Positions 38,571 through 46,258 of a stretch of 64,000 nt of DNA are shown one piece after another. The position numbers and the translations under genes were made by a program. This DNA is from Streptomyces sp. NRRL F-2664 (GTDB lineage: Bacteria > Actinomycetota > Actinomycetes > Streptomycetales > Streptomycetaceae), in assembly GCF_000719345.1 (NCBI RefSeq), contig NZ_JOFX01000001.1, positions 186,001 to 250,000 on the forward strand. Direction: 5' to 3'. Below the pieces are notes generated by a model, which ran no database searches, was not told the origin of the DNA, and saw nothing but the letters and a program-made list of their open reading frames with translations. Numbering within the stretch: the stretch's first letter is position 1; each line of letters begins with the position of its first letter.

Positions 38571-40144
38571 CGACCTTCGGGCGGGACGTGTACGACGACG
38601 TGATCGTGGGCGGCGGGCACAACGGACTGGTGGCCGCCGCGTACCTGGCCCGGGCGGGCCGCTCGGTGCTGGTCCTGGAACGGCTCGGCACCACCGGCGG
38701 GGCGGCGATCTCCAGCAGACCCTTCGTGGGCGTCGACGCCCGCCTCTCGCGCTACTCGTACCTGGTCTCCCTCCTGCCCGACAAGATCGTCCGCGACCTC
38801 GGGCTGAGCTTCGCCGTACGCCGGCGCACGGTCTCCTCGTACACGCCGACCGAGCGCGACGGGCGGCCCGGCGGACTGCTCGTCGGCGGGGGAGAGGAGC
38901 GCACCCGGGAGTCCTTCGCGCGGCTGACCGGGTCGGACCGGGAGTACGACAGCTGGCGCGCCTTCTACGCGACCACCGGGCGGGTGGCCCGCGCGGTGTT
39001 CCCCACCCTGACCGAGCCGCTGCCCGGCCGGGCGGAGCTGCGGGCCCGGATCGACGACGAGGCCGCGTGGCGGATGCTGTTCGAGGAGCCGCTGGGCGTC
39101 GCGGTGGAACGGCACTTCAGCGACGACCTCGTCCGCGGGGTGGTCCTCACGGACGGCCTCATCGGCACCTTCGCCGACGCCCACGACCCCTCACTCGTCC
39201 AGAACCGGTGCTTCCTCTACCACGTCATCGGCGGCGGGACCGGGGACTGGGACGTACCCGTCGGCGGGATGGGCGCCCTGACCGACGCCCTCGCGGCGGC
39301 CGCGACCAAAGCGGGCGCGGAGATCGCCACCGGCCACGAGGTGCTCCGGATCGACACGGACGGGGTCGCTCCGGCCGAGGTGGTGTTCCGTACGGCCACC
39401 GGCGAGGGCCGGGTCGTGGGCCGCACGGTGCTGGTGAACGCCTCGCCCCGGGCGCTGGCCGACCTCCTCGGCGACAGCCCGGCCGAGCCCCCGGCGAAGG
39501 CCCCCGAGGGCGCCCAGCTCAAGGTCAACATGCTGCTGCGCAGGCTGCCCCGGCTGCGGGACACCGGCGTGGACCCGCGGGAGGCCTTCGGCGGCACCTT
39601 CCACATCGCCGAGGGCTACGACCAGCTCGCCCGGGCCCACGCGGAGGCCGCGGCCGGGGAACTGCCGTCGGTACCGCCCTCGGAGATCTACTGCCACTCG
39701 CTGACCGACCCGACGATCCTCGGTCCCGAGCTGGTCGAGCAGGGCTACCAGACGCTCACCCTCTTCGGCCTGCACACCCCGGCCCGGCTGTTCGCGCACG
39801 ACAACCAGCAGGCGCGGGAGGTGCTGCTGACCGCCACCCTCGCACAGCTCGACGCACATCTGGCCGAGCCGCTGACCGACTGCCTGGCCTTCGACGCGGA
39901 CGGCCGTCCGTGCATCGAGGCGAAGACCCCGCTGGACCTCGAACGCGAACTGCGGCTGCCCGGCGGCCACATCTTCCACCGCGACCTGTCCTGGCCGTAC
40001 GCCGACCAGGAATCGGGCCGGTGGGGCGTGGAGACGGCCCACCGCAACGTCCTGCTGTGCGGTGCGGGCGCGGCCCGCGGCGGCGGAGTCAGCGGGGTGC
40101 CCGGCCACAACGCCGCGATGGCGGTGCTGGGCTACTCCCCCTGA
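38567..40144 (+). CDS. Phytoene-desaturase/PYROXD2-like FAD oxidoreductase
   Basis: A 525-residue flavoprotein: VIVGGGHNGLVAAAYLARAG near the N-terminus is the dinucleotide-binding motif of carotenoid desaturases and their relatives, with VLVLERLGTTGGAA following. The C-terminal AGAARGGGVSGVPGHNAA is the matching FAD motif. Translation is coupled to the upstream kinase-TPR gene, suggesting that its activity or partner is controlled by that kinase. It is not within a recognisable carotenoid cluster. Its 3' end overlaps the remnant on the opposite strand by ~13 bp. Confidence 0.86.
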   Translation: MTTFGRDVYDDVIVGGGHNGLVAAAYLARAGRSVLVLERLGTTGGAAISSRPFVGVDARLSRYSYLVSLLPDKIVRDLGLSFAVRRRTVSSYTPTERDGRPGGLLVGGGEERTRESFARLTGSDREYDSWRAFYATTGRVARAVFPTLTEPLPGRAELRARIDDEAAWRMLFEEPLGVAVERHFSDDLVRGVVLTDGLIGTFADAHDPSLVQNRCFLYHVIGGGTGDWDVPVGGMGALTDALAAAATKAGAEIATGHEVLRIDTDGVAPAEVVFRTATGEGRVVGRTVLVNASPRALADLLGDSPAEPPAKAPEGAQLKVNMLLRRLPRLRDTGVDPREAFGGTFHIAEGYDQLARAHAEAAAGELPSVPPSEIYCHSLTDPTILGPELVEQGYQTLTLFGLHTPARLFAHDNQQAREVLLTATLAQLDAHLAEPLTDCLAFDADGRPCIEAKTPLDLERELRLPGGHIFHRDLSWPYADQESGRWGVETAHRNVLLCGAGAARGGGVSGVPGHNAAMAVLGYSP

Positions 40145-40438
40145 GCGGCGGGCTCGATCACCAGCGAGGGGGATCTCCCGGTCCGACTTGGGCTGGTACT
40201 CGTCGTAGGCGGGCCAGTGCTTCCCCATCACCGGCCCGTACGCGGCGCGCTCCTCGGCGTTCGCGGTGCGCGCCGTGCCCCGGAGGATCCGCGGTCCGAC
40301 CTGGATGCGGACCTCCGGGTTCGCGCCGAGGTTGCGGAACCGCAGCGGCTGCTCGTCCGCATCTCCCTTGGAGGCGACGAGCAGGTAGCGGCCGTCGGCC
40401 TCACCGTGGATGAGCGGGGTGCGCACGGCCTTCGTCAA
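40132..40438 (-). pseudogene. Broken F420-dependent (deazaflavin) nitroreductase-family remnant
   Basis: From TTG 40438, overlapping the monooxygenase stop, the frame reads TKAVRTPLIHGEADGRYLL, VASKGDADEQPLRFRNLG, then YDEYQPKSDREIPL, a clear match to the C-terminal two thirds of the deazaflavin-dependent nitroreductase family. The N-terminal ~40 residues, with the phosphate-binding segment, are absent. At ~40170 a run of five Cs shifts the frame: with one C fewer the sequence would continue SLVIEPAAQGE and stop at 40132. It is both truncated and frameshifted, so almost certainly nonfunctional. Confidence 0.7.
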
Positions 40439-41643
40439 CGAGTGCCAACGCCCGTGGGTGCGGCGCCCATTGCGGCCGGAAGGGTGAAGCCGTCGAAGAC
40501 GTCGTCCAGTGCGCGGTGCGCGACCCGGGCGGGGGTGGCGCGGACGGCGAGGTCGCGCAGGGCCACGGCGAGGGGGTGCGTGACGGCGGCGATCCGCCCC
40601 GCGCGGCGGGCCCGGACCCGGATGGCGTCGGTGCGGGCGCAGCGGGCCGTACTGTAGGCGGCGAGCGCCGCGGGCACGCCGGTCGGCCCGGCTCCGTCCA
40701 ACAGGTGGGCGAGGACCACCGCGTCCTCGACGGCCTGGCACCCGCCCTGTCCCAGGTTGGGCGTCATGGCGTGGGCGGCGTCGCCGAGCCAGGCCAGGCG
40801 CCCGTGGTGGAAGCGGGGGAGCGGGGCCGCCAGGTCGTAGAGGTCGTGCTGGAGGACGTCCGCCGGGTCGATGCGCTCCAGTACGGCCGGGATCGGATCG
40901 TGCCAGGTGCCGTAGTGGCGCAGCAGTTCGGCGCGGACGTCGGCCGGGCGGTACCCCTCGGGGGCGACGGCGGTGGCGTAGACGTAGGTCCTGCCGTCGG
41001 CGAGCGGGACCACGCCGAAGCGCCGGCCGCGGCCCCAGGTCTCGGCGGTCGCCGCCCCCACCGGGCTCGCGGCAGCCGGCAGGACGGTGCGCCAGGCGGT
41101 CTCCCCGCTGTGGTGGAGGCCGGGGTGGTCCGGGAAGTACTGGCGGCGCAGCGGGCTGTGGATGCCGTCCGCGGCGACCACGAGGTCGGCGGAGCCGTCG
41201 AGGTCGCCGGCGCGGGTGCGGACCACCGGGACGCCGTCTGCGTCGTCCACGGAGGTGACCTCGACGCCGTAGCGGACCGTCCCCGCGGGGAGGGCGGCGG
41301 TGAGGGCGTCGACGAGGGCCGAGCGGTGCACGGCGAGCGGCGGGCCTCCGTAGCGGGCGGCCAGTCCCGCCGTGTCGGCGCGGCTCAGCCAGCGGCCGTC
41401 GGGGCGGCGCAGGCCCATGGCCGCCGGAAGGGCGCGGCCCGCGGCGCGCGCGAAGTCGAAGCCGATGGCGTCGAAGGCACGCAGGGCGTTGGGCGCGAGG
41501 ACGATCCCGGCGCCGACGGCGGCCGGGCCGGGCGCCCGCTCGCACACGGTCACCCGCCAGCCCTTGCGGTGCAGGGCCACGGCCGCGGTCAGACCGCCGA
41601 TACCCGCCCCGGCGACGACCGCGTGACGCTGAACTGCCGACAT
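40435..41643 (-). CDS. FAD-dependent aromatic monooxygenase (salicylate-hydroxylase-like)
   Basis: A 402-residue group A flavoprotein hydroxylase. The motifs are VVAGAGIGGLTAAVALHRKG (Rossmann), the DG motif VVAADGIHSPLR, and WLGDAAHAMTPNLGQGG (the GD motif). It hydroxylates a small aromatic or cyclic compound using NAD(P)H. ATG 41643 faces the TetR gene across a 78-bp region with two large palindromes, so it is very probably repressed by that TetR. Its stop overlaps the start of the nitroreductase remnant, which suggests that it once headed a two-gene operon. Confidence 0.9.
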   Translation of the reverse strand: MSAVQRHAVVAGAGIGGLTAAVALHRKGWRVTVCERAPGPAAVGAGIVLAPNALRAFDAIGFDFARAAGRALPAAMGLRRPDGRWLSRADTAGLAARYGGPPLAVHRSALVDALTAALPAGTVRYGVEVTSVDDADGVPVVRTRAGDLDGSADLVVAADGIHSPLRRQYFPDHPGLHHSGETAWRTVLPAAASPVGAATAETWGRGRRFGVVPLADGRTYVYATAVAPEGYRPADVRAELLRHYGTWHDPIPAVLERIDPADVLQHDLYDLAAPLPRFHHGRLAWLGDAAHAMTPNLGQGGCQAVEDAVVLAHLLDGAGPTGVPAALAAYSTARCARTDAIRVRARRAGRIAAVTHPLAVALRDLAVRATPARVAHRALDDVFDGFTLPAAMGAAPTGVGTR

Positions 41644-41667
41644 GACGGATCCCTGCCTCTCTGCCGA

Positions 41668-41685
41668 CCTCTACATGTGTAGAGG
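41668..41685. promoter_or_regulatory. Palindromic operator 1 for the divergent TetR regulator
   Basis: CCTCTACA-TG-TGTAGAGG, with perfect 8-bp arms, between the monooxygenase and TetR starts and on the monooxygenase side. Confidence 0.75.
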
Positions 41686-41696
41686 CTGATGAGATT

Positions 41697-41716
41697 CACT
41701 CTACAGCTGTAGAGTG
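41697..41716. promoter_or_regulatory. Palindromic operator 2 for the divergent TetR regulator
   Basis: A perfect 20-bp palindrome, arm CACTCTACAG, ending 5 bp before the TetR start. It shares the core CTCTACA/TGTAGAG with operator 1, and the centres are 30 bp apart (about three helical turns), as expected for two dimers bound on one face. Confidence 0.78.
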
Positions 41717-41721
41717 GGCTG

Positions 41722-42366
41722 ATGTCCACTCCACCCCCCGCTCCGTCCTCTCCTCCCCCCGCCGGCCGGCGGACGTTGATCGCCGACACCGCGATCGGCC
41801 TCGTGGCCGCCGCCGGGCTCCGGGGTCTGACCCACCGGGCGGTCGACGCGGCCGCCGGACTGCCCGCGGGAAGCACCTCGTACTACTTCCGTACAAGGAC
41901 GGCCCTGATCGGCGCCTGCTATCAGAGGCTGGCCGAGCTGGACCTCGCGGACGTGGACGACGGCAGCCCCTCCGGGGGTGCCGCAGGGCCGGACCGCTCT
42001 GCGGCGCCCGACCGGGAGGCGGCCGCGGCAGCGCTGGCGGGACTGCTGCACCGTTGGCTGACCGAGGGGCGCGAGCGTCAGTTGGCGCGCTTCGAACTGA
42101 GCCTGGAGGCGGCCCGCAATGCGGAGTTGGAGGCGGACCTGCACCGGGCGGGACGGCAGGCCAGGGTCCGTGCGGCGGGCATCGTCGCCGCACTCGGATC
42201 CGACCGGCCCGACGAGGCCGCCGAACTGCTGGTCGCCTGGACCGAAGGAGTGCTGTACGACCGGCTGGCGGGCGCCCTGGCCCGGTCCCGCCCGGCGCCC
42301 GATCCGGCCGAACTGACCGACGTGGCGCGTCGGATGCTCGCAGCGGCCCTGGCCGACCCGGCCTGA
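41722..42366 (+). CDS. TetR-family transcriptional repressor
   Basis: A 214-residue protein. The TetR helix-turn-helix occupies ~18-62 (IADTAIGLVAAAGLRGLTH, then AAAGLPAGSTSYYFRTR); the rest is a helical ligand-binding domain. It starts 5 bp after a perfect palindrome and is divergent from an FAD monooxygenase; it most likely represses both itself and that enzyme, with the monooxygenase substrate or a related phenolic as inducer. A strong terminator follows. Confidence 0.88.
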   Translation: MSTPPPAPSSPPPAGRRTLIADTAIGLVAAAGLRGLTHRAVDAAAGLPAGSTSYYFRTRTALIGACYQRLAELDLADVDDGSPSGGAAGPDRSAAPDREAAAAALAGLLHRWLTEGRERQLARFELSLEAARNAELEADLHRAGRQARVRAAGIVAALGSDRPDEAAELLVAWTEGVLYDRLAGALARSRPAPDPAELTDVARRMLAAALADPA

Positions 42367-42397
42367 GGCGGCCGGCCCCCGGTGGCCGGCGAACGCA

Positions 42398-42440
42398 GAA
42401 GAGCCCCGCCGCACCGGGGGATGTGGCGGCGGGGCTCTTC
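42398..42440 (+). terminator. Strong hairpin terminator after tetR
   Basis: A 15-bp perfect stem (GAAGAGCCCCGCCGC / GCGGCGGGGCTCTTC) with a 13-base loop, 31 bp after the tetR stop. Confidence 0.82.
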
Positions 42441-42671
42441 CATCGGTACGCGCCGGCGGATGCAAGGCGGGAGGGCCGGTGCGTTCCTCCTGGTGGAGTG
42501 CGCTCACGCTACGCTCGGCATGGCTGAAAATACACCCCTTCGCATGGCTTGATTCACGCGTTCGCCCGCGTCACGCTGTCCTGTTGGGCCCGGCCGGCCG
42601 GTCGCCCCGACGAGCGGGACGCGGTTCGCCGGATCCGGCCCGACCGCCCGGGCAACCCCTAGGATCCGGTC
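42441..42671. other. Intergenic stretch without a recognised gene
   Basis: A short AT-richer patch (around 42520-42560) probably contains the promoter of the VOC gene. An AGGAGGAACGC-like sequence appears on the minus strand near 42485, but no credible reading frame follows it. Confidence 0.4.
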
Positions 42672-43046
42672 ATGATCGCTGAACTGCAGTGCGTGGTCCT
42701 GGACTGTCCCGAGCCGCGGGCGCTCGCCGCCTTCTACCGGTCACTGCTGGGCGGCAGCGTCGACCGGCCGGACCGGCGGTGGTCGCTCGACGAGGACTGG
42801 TCGACCCTGCACACGCCGTCGGGTCTGGTCCTCGCCTTCCAACGGGCGGCCGACCACGTGCCCCCGAGCTGGCCCGACCCCAGCCGGCCGCAGCAGTTCC
42901 ACCTCGACCTCGGCGTCCCGGACCTGGACCGGGCGCAGGAGGAGGTGCTGGCGGCCGGCGGGACCCTGCTCGACGGAGCGGACGGCCGCGGCTGGCGGGT
43001 GTACGCGGATCCGGCGGGGCACCCCTTCTGCCTGGTGCGCGACTGA
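42672..43046 (+). CDS. Single-domain VOC (glyoxalase-like) protein
   Basis: A 124-residue protein with one VOC fold: LQCVVLDCPEPRALAAFY at the start, FHLDLGVPDLDRAQEEV centrally, and YADPAGHPFCLV at the end. Half the size of the protein at 15553, so it presumably dimerises. The substrate is unknown. It converges on the serine hydrolase gene with 14 bp between stops. Confidence 0.85.
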   Translation: MIAELQCVVLDCPEPRALAAFYRSLLGGSVDRPDRRWSLDEDWSTLHTPSGLVLAFQRAADHVPPSWPDPSRPQQFHLDLGVPDLDRAQEEVLAAGGTLLDGADGRGWRVYADPAGHPFCLVRD

Positions 43047-43060
43047 CCGGCGCGGGTCGC

Positions 43061-44923
43061 TCAGTCCGCGGACCGGGTCCAGCCGACGGCCTCGACGCGG
43101 GCGGCGTCGTCGGGGCGGTCCTCGGCGAACAGCAGCCGTGCCGGCTCCGCGACGCGTACGACGTCCACGTACACGCCGCGCCCCGCATAGCGGCCGGTGG
43201 CTTCGTGGCGGAACCTCAGCCGCACCTCCCGCCCCGCCCACACGGCCGTGAGGGGGGCCTCCAGGCGGTGCCAGATGCGCCCGGACCAGCCGCCGACCGA
43301 TCCCCGCGGCCACTCCTCGGGGGAGCCGCCGGTGGACCGCAGCGTGGTGAACGGCAGCGGCGCCCAGTCCGCCCCGTCGGCCGAGGCCTCCAGGTGCAGG
43401 GCGCCTTCACCGGGCACGGTGTCCCACCACACCGCGCAGCGCAGCCGGGCCGCTGCGGTGGCCGGAGTGAGCGGCGGCAGGGTGAGGGTGCCCGAGCTCC
43501 CCGGGGTGGTCCCGGAGAACCAGGCCGCACCGCCGTGCCGGGTGCGTACCGGGACGGCGCGGGCGAAGCGGTTGCCGACGGCGACCCGCGGCGCGCTGCC
43601 GGCCCGCCAGGTGCGCACGGGGTGGACGGAGTTGCCCAGCAGGATCAGGAAGGAGTCGGTGGAGGGGTCGAGGACGAGGGAGGTGCCCGTGAACCCGGTG
43701 TGGCCGGCCGAGTGCGGGGTGGCCATCGCCCCCATGTACCAGTGCTGGTAGAGCTCGAAGCCGAGGCCGTGGTCGTCGCCGGGAAACGCGGTGTTGTAGT
43801 CGGTGAAGAGCAGTTCCACGGAGGCGGGCCGCAGGATGCGCCGCCCCGCGTAGGCGCCGCCGTCGAGGAGGGTGCGGGCCAGGACGGCCAGGTCCCAGGC
43901 GGTGCCGAAGACCCCGGCATGGCCGGCGACGCCCCCGAGGGCGAAGGCGTTCTCGTCGTGGACCTCGCCCCACACCAGGCCGCGGTCAAGACCGGACCAG
44001 GGCGGGCGCTGCACCTCGGTGGCCGCGGTGACGCGGCGCCAGGAGAGCGGCGGGTTGTAACGCGTGCGGTGCATGCCGAGCGGAGCGGTGATCTCGTCGT
44101 GGAGCAGGACGTCCAGCGTGCGACCGGTGATCCGTTCCAGGAGCAGTTGGAGCGCGATGAGGTTCAGGTCGGAGTAGCGGTACACGGAGCCCGGCGGCTC
44201 CTGCGGCCTGACCGACCACAGCAGCCGCAGCCGGCCCTCCGGCGTGGGCTCCTGGTAGAAGGGCGCCCATGAGCGCAGTCCCGAGGTGTGCGTGAGCAGC
44301 TGACGGACCGTGATGACCTCCTTGCCGCCGCCGGTGAACTCCGGAAGGTAGCGGCGCACCTGGGCCTCCAGCTCCAAACGGCCCCGCTCCATCTGCTGCA
44401 CGGCCAGGATCGAGGTGAACAGCTTCGTCAGGGACGCCAGGTCGAAGACGGTGTCCTCCGCCATCGCGATCCGCTCGGCCGCGGGGAACTCCCGGACCCG
44501 GTCGGTGCGCCCGTCGTAGTCGGCGTACCGGACGGCGTGTCCCATGGCCCGGTGCAGGGCGACGGTACGGCCCCGCCCGGCGAGGACCACCGCACCCGCG
44601 TAGTAGGGGTGCTCGGGGGAGGGGCCCAGGAAGCGCCGGGCCTCGTCCGCCACCGCCTCCAGGTGCCGTTCCAGCAGCCCGGCCCGGCGCGCGGACCCGT
44701 ACCGCAGGCGCAGCCCCTGGAGGGCGCGCCGTTCGGCCGGGTTCCCCGCCGCTCCCGCCGCACCGGGCAGCGCGGCGTGCAGGACGAGCACTCCGCCGAG
44801 CGCGAGCAACCGCGCACCGAGCCGCCGCCGGCTCAGGCCGCGCCCACCGGCGGCGCCCCGCCCGGACTCCGTGCCCGCACCGCCGGCGCCCGCCATCGGC
44901 TCTTCCCCCGTGTCCGCTGCCAT
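43061..44923 (-). CDS. Secreted beta-lactamase-fold serine hydrolase with C-terminal beta-domain
   Basis: A 620-residue protein; ATG 44923 has AGGAGGG upstream. The N-terminus has SRRRLGA followed by a hydrophobic stretch (RLLALGGVLVLHAALPGAAG), a Tat-like export signal. The class C beta-lactamase/EstB domain (~95-480) has the nucleophile motif SLTK, a YSD tyrosine motif and HTGF near its end. A further ~130 residues (GALHLEASADGADWAPL onwards) look like a beta-sandwich, perhaps carbohydrate-binding. Such proteins are esterases, D-aminopeptidases or transpeptidase-like enzymes outside the membrane. Confidence 0.85.
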   Translation of the reverse strand: MAADTGEEPMAGAGGAGTESGRGAAGGRGLSRRRLGARLLALGGVLVLHAALPGAAGAAGNPAERRALQGLRLRYGSARRAGLLERHLEAVADEARRFLGPSPEHPYYAGAVVLAGRGRTVALHRAMGHAVRYADYDGRTDRVREFPAAERIAMAEDTVFDLASLTKLFTSILAVQQMERGRLELEAQVRRYLPEFTGGGKEVITVRQLLTHTSGLRSWAPFYQEPTPEGRLRLLWSVRPQEPPGSVYRYSDLNLIALQLLLERITGRTLDVLLHDEITAPLGMHRTRYNPPLSWRRVTAATEVQRPPWSGLDRGLVWGEVHDENAFALGGVAGHAGVFGTAWDLAVLARTLLDGGAYAGRRILRPASVELLFTDYNTAFPGDDHGLGFELYQHWYMGAMATPHSAGHTGFTGTSLVLDPSTDSFLILLGNSVHPVRTWRAGSAPRVAVGNRFARAVPVRTRHGGAAWFSGTTPGSSGTLTLPPLTPATAAARLRCAVWWDTVPGEGALHLEASADGADWAPLPFTTLRSTGGSPEEWPRGSVGGWSGRIWHRLEAPLTAVWAGREVRLRFRHEATGRYAGRGVYVDVVRVAEPARLLFAEDRPDDAARVEAVGWTRSAD

Positions 44924-45079
44924 CTCCGCCCTCCTGTCCGCACCGTGCCCGCCCGTGCCACCGGCCCTGCCGCCCCGGGCCGGCCGGCACCCGCCGGGCG
45001 GCGCCGCAGGCGCAGCGCAGGCTAGTGGGTATCTGCCCGCCCGCCGGCCAGGGCCCGCACCGGCGGACCCGCAAAGAAT

Positions 45080-45094
45080 CTGACACTGCATCAG
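45080..45094. promoter_or_regulatory. Imperfect palindrome CTGACACTGCATCAG upstream of the nitronate monooxygenase operon
   Basis: On the reverse strand it reads CTGATGCAGTGTCAG and differs at only three positions from CTGACTGAGTGTCAG at 59913-59927, upstream of the fadD19-like gene. It is 45 bp before the nitronate monooxygenase start. Probably the site of a shared lipid-catabolism regulator. Confidence 0.55.
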
Positions 45095-45138
45095 GAAAGC
45101 CCTTCCCTCGCCCGCCGGGCTGCGGCATCCTGCCGCCC

Positions 45139-46254
45139 ATGGAGACGGAGCTGAGCAAGAAACTGGGAGTCGAGCACGCCATCTTCGGCTTCACGCCCTT
45201 CCCGGCGGTCGCCGCCGCGATCACCCGAGCGGGTGGTTTCGGCGTACTCGGTGCGGTCCGCTACACCGCGCCCGACGACCTCAAGCGCGACCTCGACTGG
45301 ATGCAGGCGCACACCGACGGCAAGCCCTACGGCCTGGACGTCGTCATGCCCGCCAAGAAGGCCGTCGACGGCATCGGCGAAGCCGACATCGAGGCGATGA
45401 TCCCGGCCGGGCACCGCGCCTTCGTCCGTGACGTCCTCGCCAAGCACCACGTGCCCGAACTCGCCGAGGGAGAAGCCTCCGGCTGGCGCATCACCGGCTG
45501 GATGGAGCAGGTCGCACGCAGCCAGCTGGACGTCGCCTTCGACTACCCCGTCAAACTCCTGGCGAACGCCCTCGGTTCCCCGCCCGCCGACGTCATCGCC
45601 CGCGCCCACGACCACGGCATCCTCGTCGCCGCCCTCGCCGGCAGCGCCAAGCACGCCCGCCGCCACGCCGAAGCCGGCATCGACGTCGTCGTCGCCCAGG
45701 GCTACGAAGCAGGCGGTCACACCGGCGACATTGCCACCATGGTCCTGGTACCCGAGATCGTCGAGGCCGTCGCCCCCCTCCCGGTCCTCGCCGCCGGCGG
45801 CATCGGCAGCGGAGAGCAGATCGCCGCCGGCCTCGTCCTCGGCGCACAGGGCGCCTGGCTCGGCTCCCTCTGGCTCACCACCACCGAGGCCGACCTGCAC
45901 TCGCGCGCCCTCACCGAGAAGCTCCTCGCCGCAGGTTCCGGCGACACCGTCCGCTCCCGCGCCCTCACCGGCAAGCCCGCCCGCCAACTGCGCACCGAGT
46001 GGACCGACGCCTGGGACGACCCCGACGGCCCCGGCGCGCTCCCCATGCCCCTCCAGGGCCTCCTCGTCGCCGAGGCCGTCTCCCGCATCCAGAAGTACGA
46101 GGTCCAGCCGCTGCTCGGCACACCCGTCGGCCAGATCGTCGGCCGGATGAACGTCGAACGCAGCGTCCAGGCCGTCTTCGACGAGCTCACCAGCGGTTTC
46201 GAGAGGGCCATCGACCGCATCAACCGCATCGCCGGCCGAGTCCGAGAGGCGTGA
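45139..46254 (+). CDS. Nitronate monooxygenase-family flavoprotein
   Basis: A 371-residue FMN TIM barrel. It has TRAGGFGVLGAVRYT near the N-terminus, AQGYEAGGHTGDIATMVL with the FMN-phosphate region, and PVLAAGGIGSGEQIAAGLVLGAQGAWLGS. The family includes 2-nitropropane dioxygenases and FabK-like enoyl reductases. Its pairing (4-bp gap) with an acyl-CoA synthetase suggests a role in lipid or acid catabolism rather than nitronate detoxification. No clear ribosome site precedes ATG 45139, so the start is tentative. Confidence 0.85.
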   Translation: METELSKKLGVEHAIFGFTPFPAVAAAITRAGGFGVLGAVRYTAPDDLKRDLDWMQAHTDGKPYGLDVVMPAKKAVDGIGEADIEAMIPAGHRAFVRDVLAKHHVPELAEGEASGWRITGWMEQVARSQLDVAFDYPVKLLANALGSPPADVIARAHDHGILVAALAGSAKHARRHAEAGIDVVVAQGYEAGGHTGDIATMVLVPEIVEAVAPLPVLAAGGIGSGEQIAAGLVLGAQGAWLGSLWLTTTEADLHSRALTEKLLAAGSGDTVRSRALTGKPARQLRTEWTDAWDDPDGPGALPMPLQGLLVAEAVSRIQKYEVQPLLGTPVGQIVGRMNVERSVQAVFDELTSGFERAIDRINRIAGRVREA

Positions 46255-46258
46255 CGCC

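Noticed and set aside
39191..41545. 784-residue minus-strand frame containing the nitroreductase-like piece
   Set aside because: Only ~40170-40438 resembles a protein family; the rest is shadow sequence of the monooxygenase and the FAD oxidoreductase.
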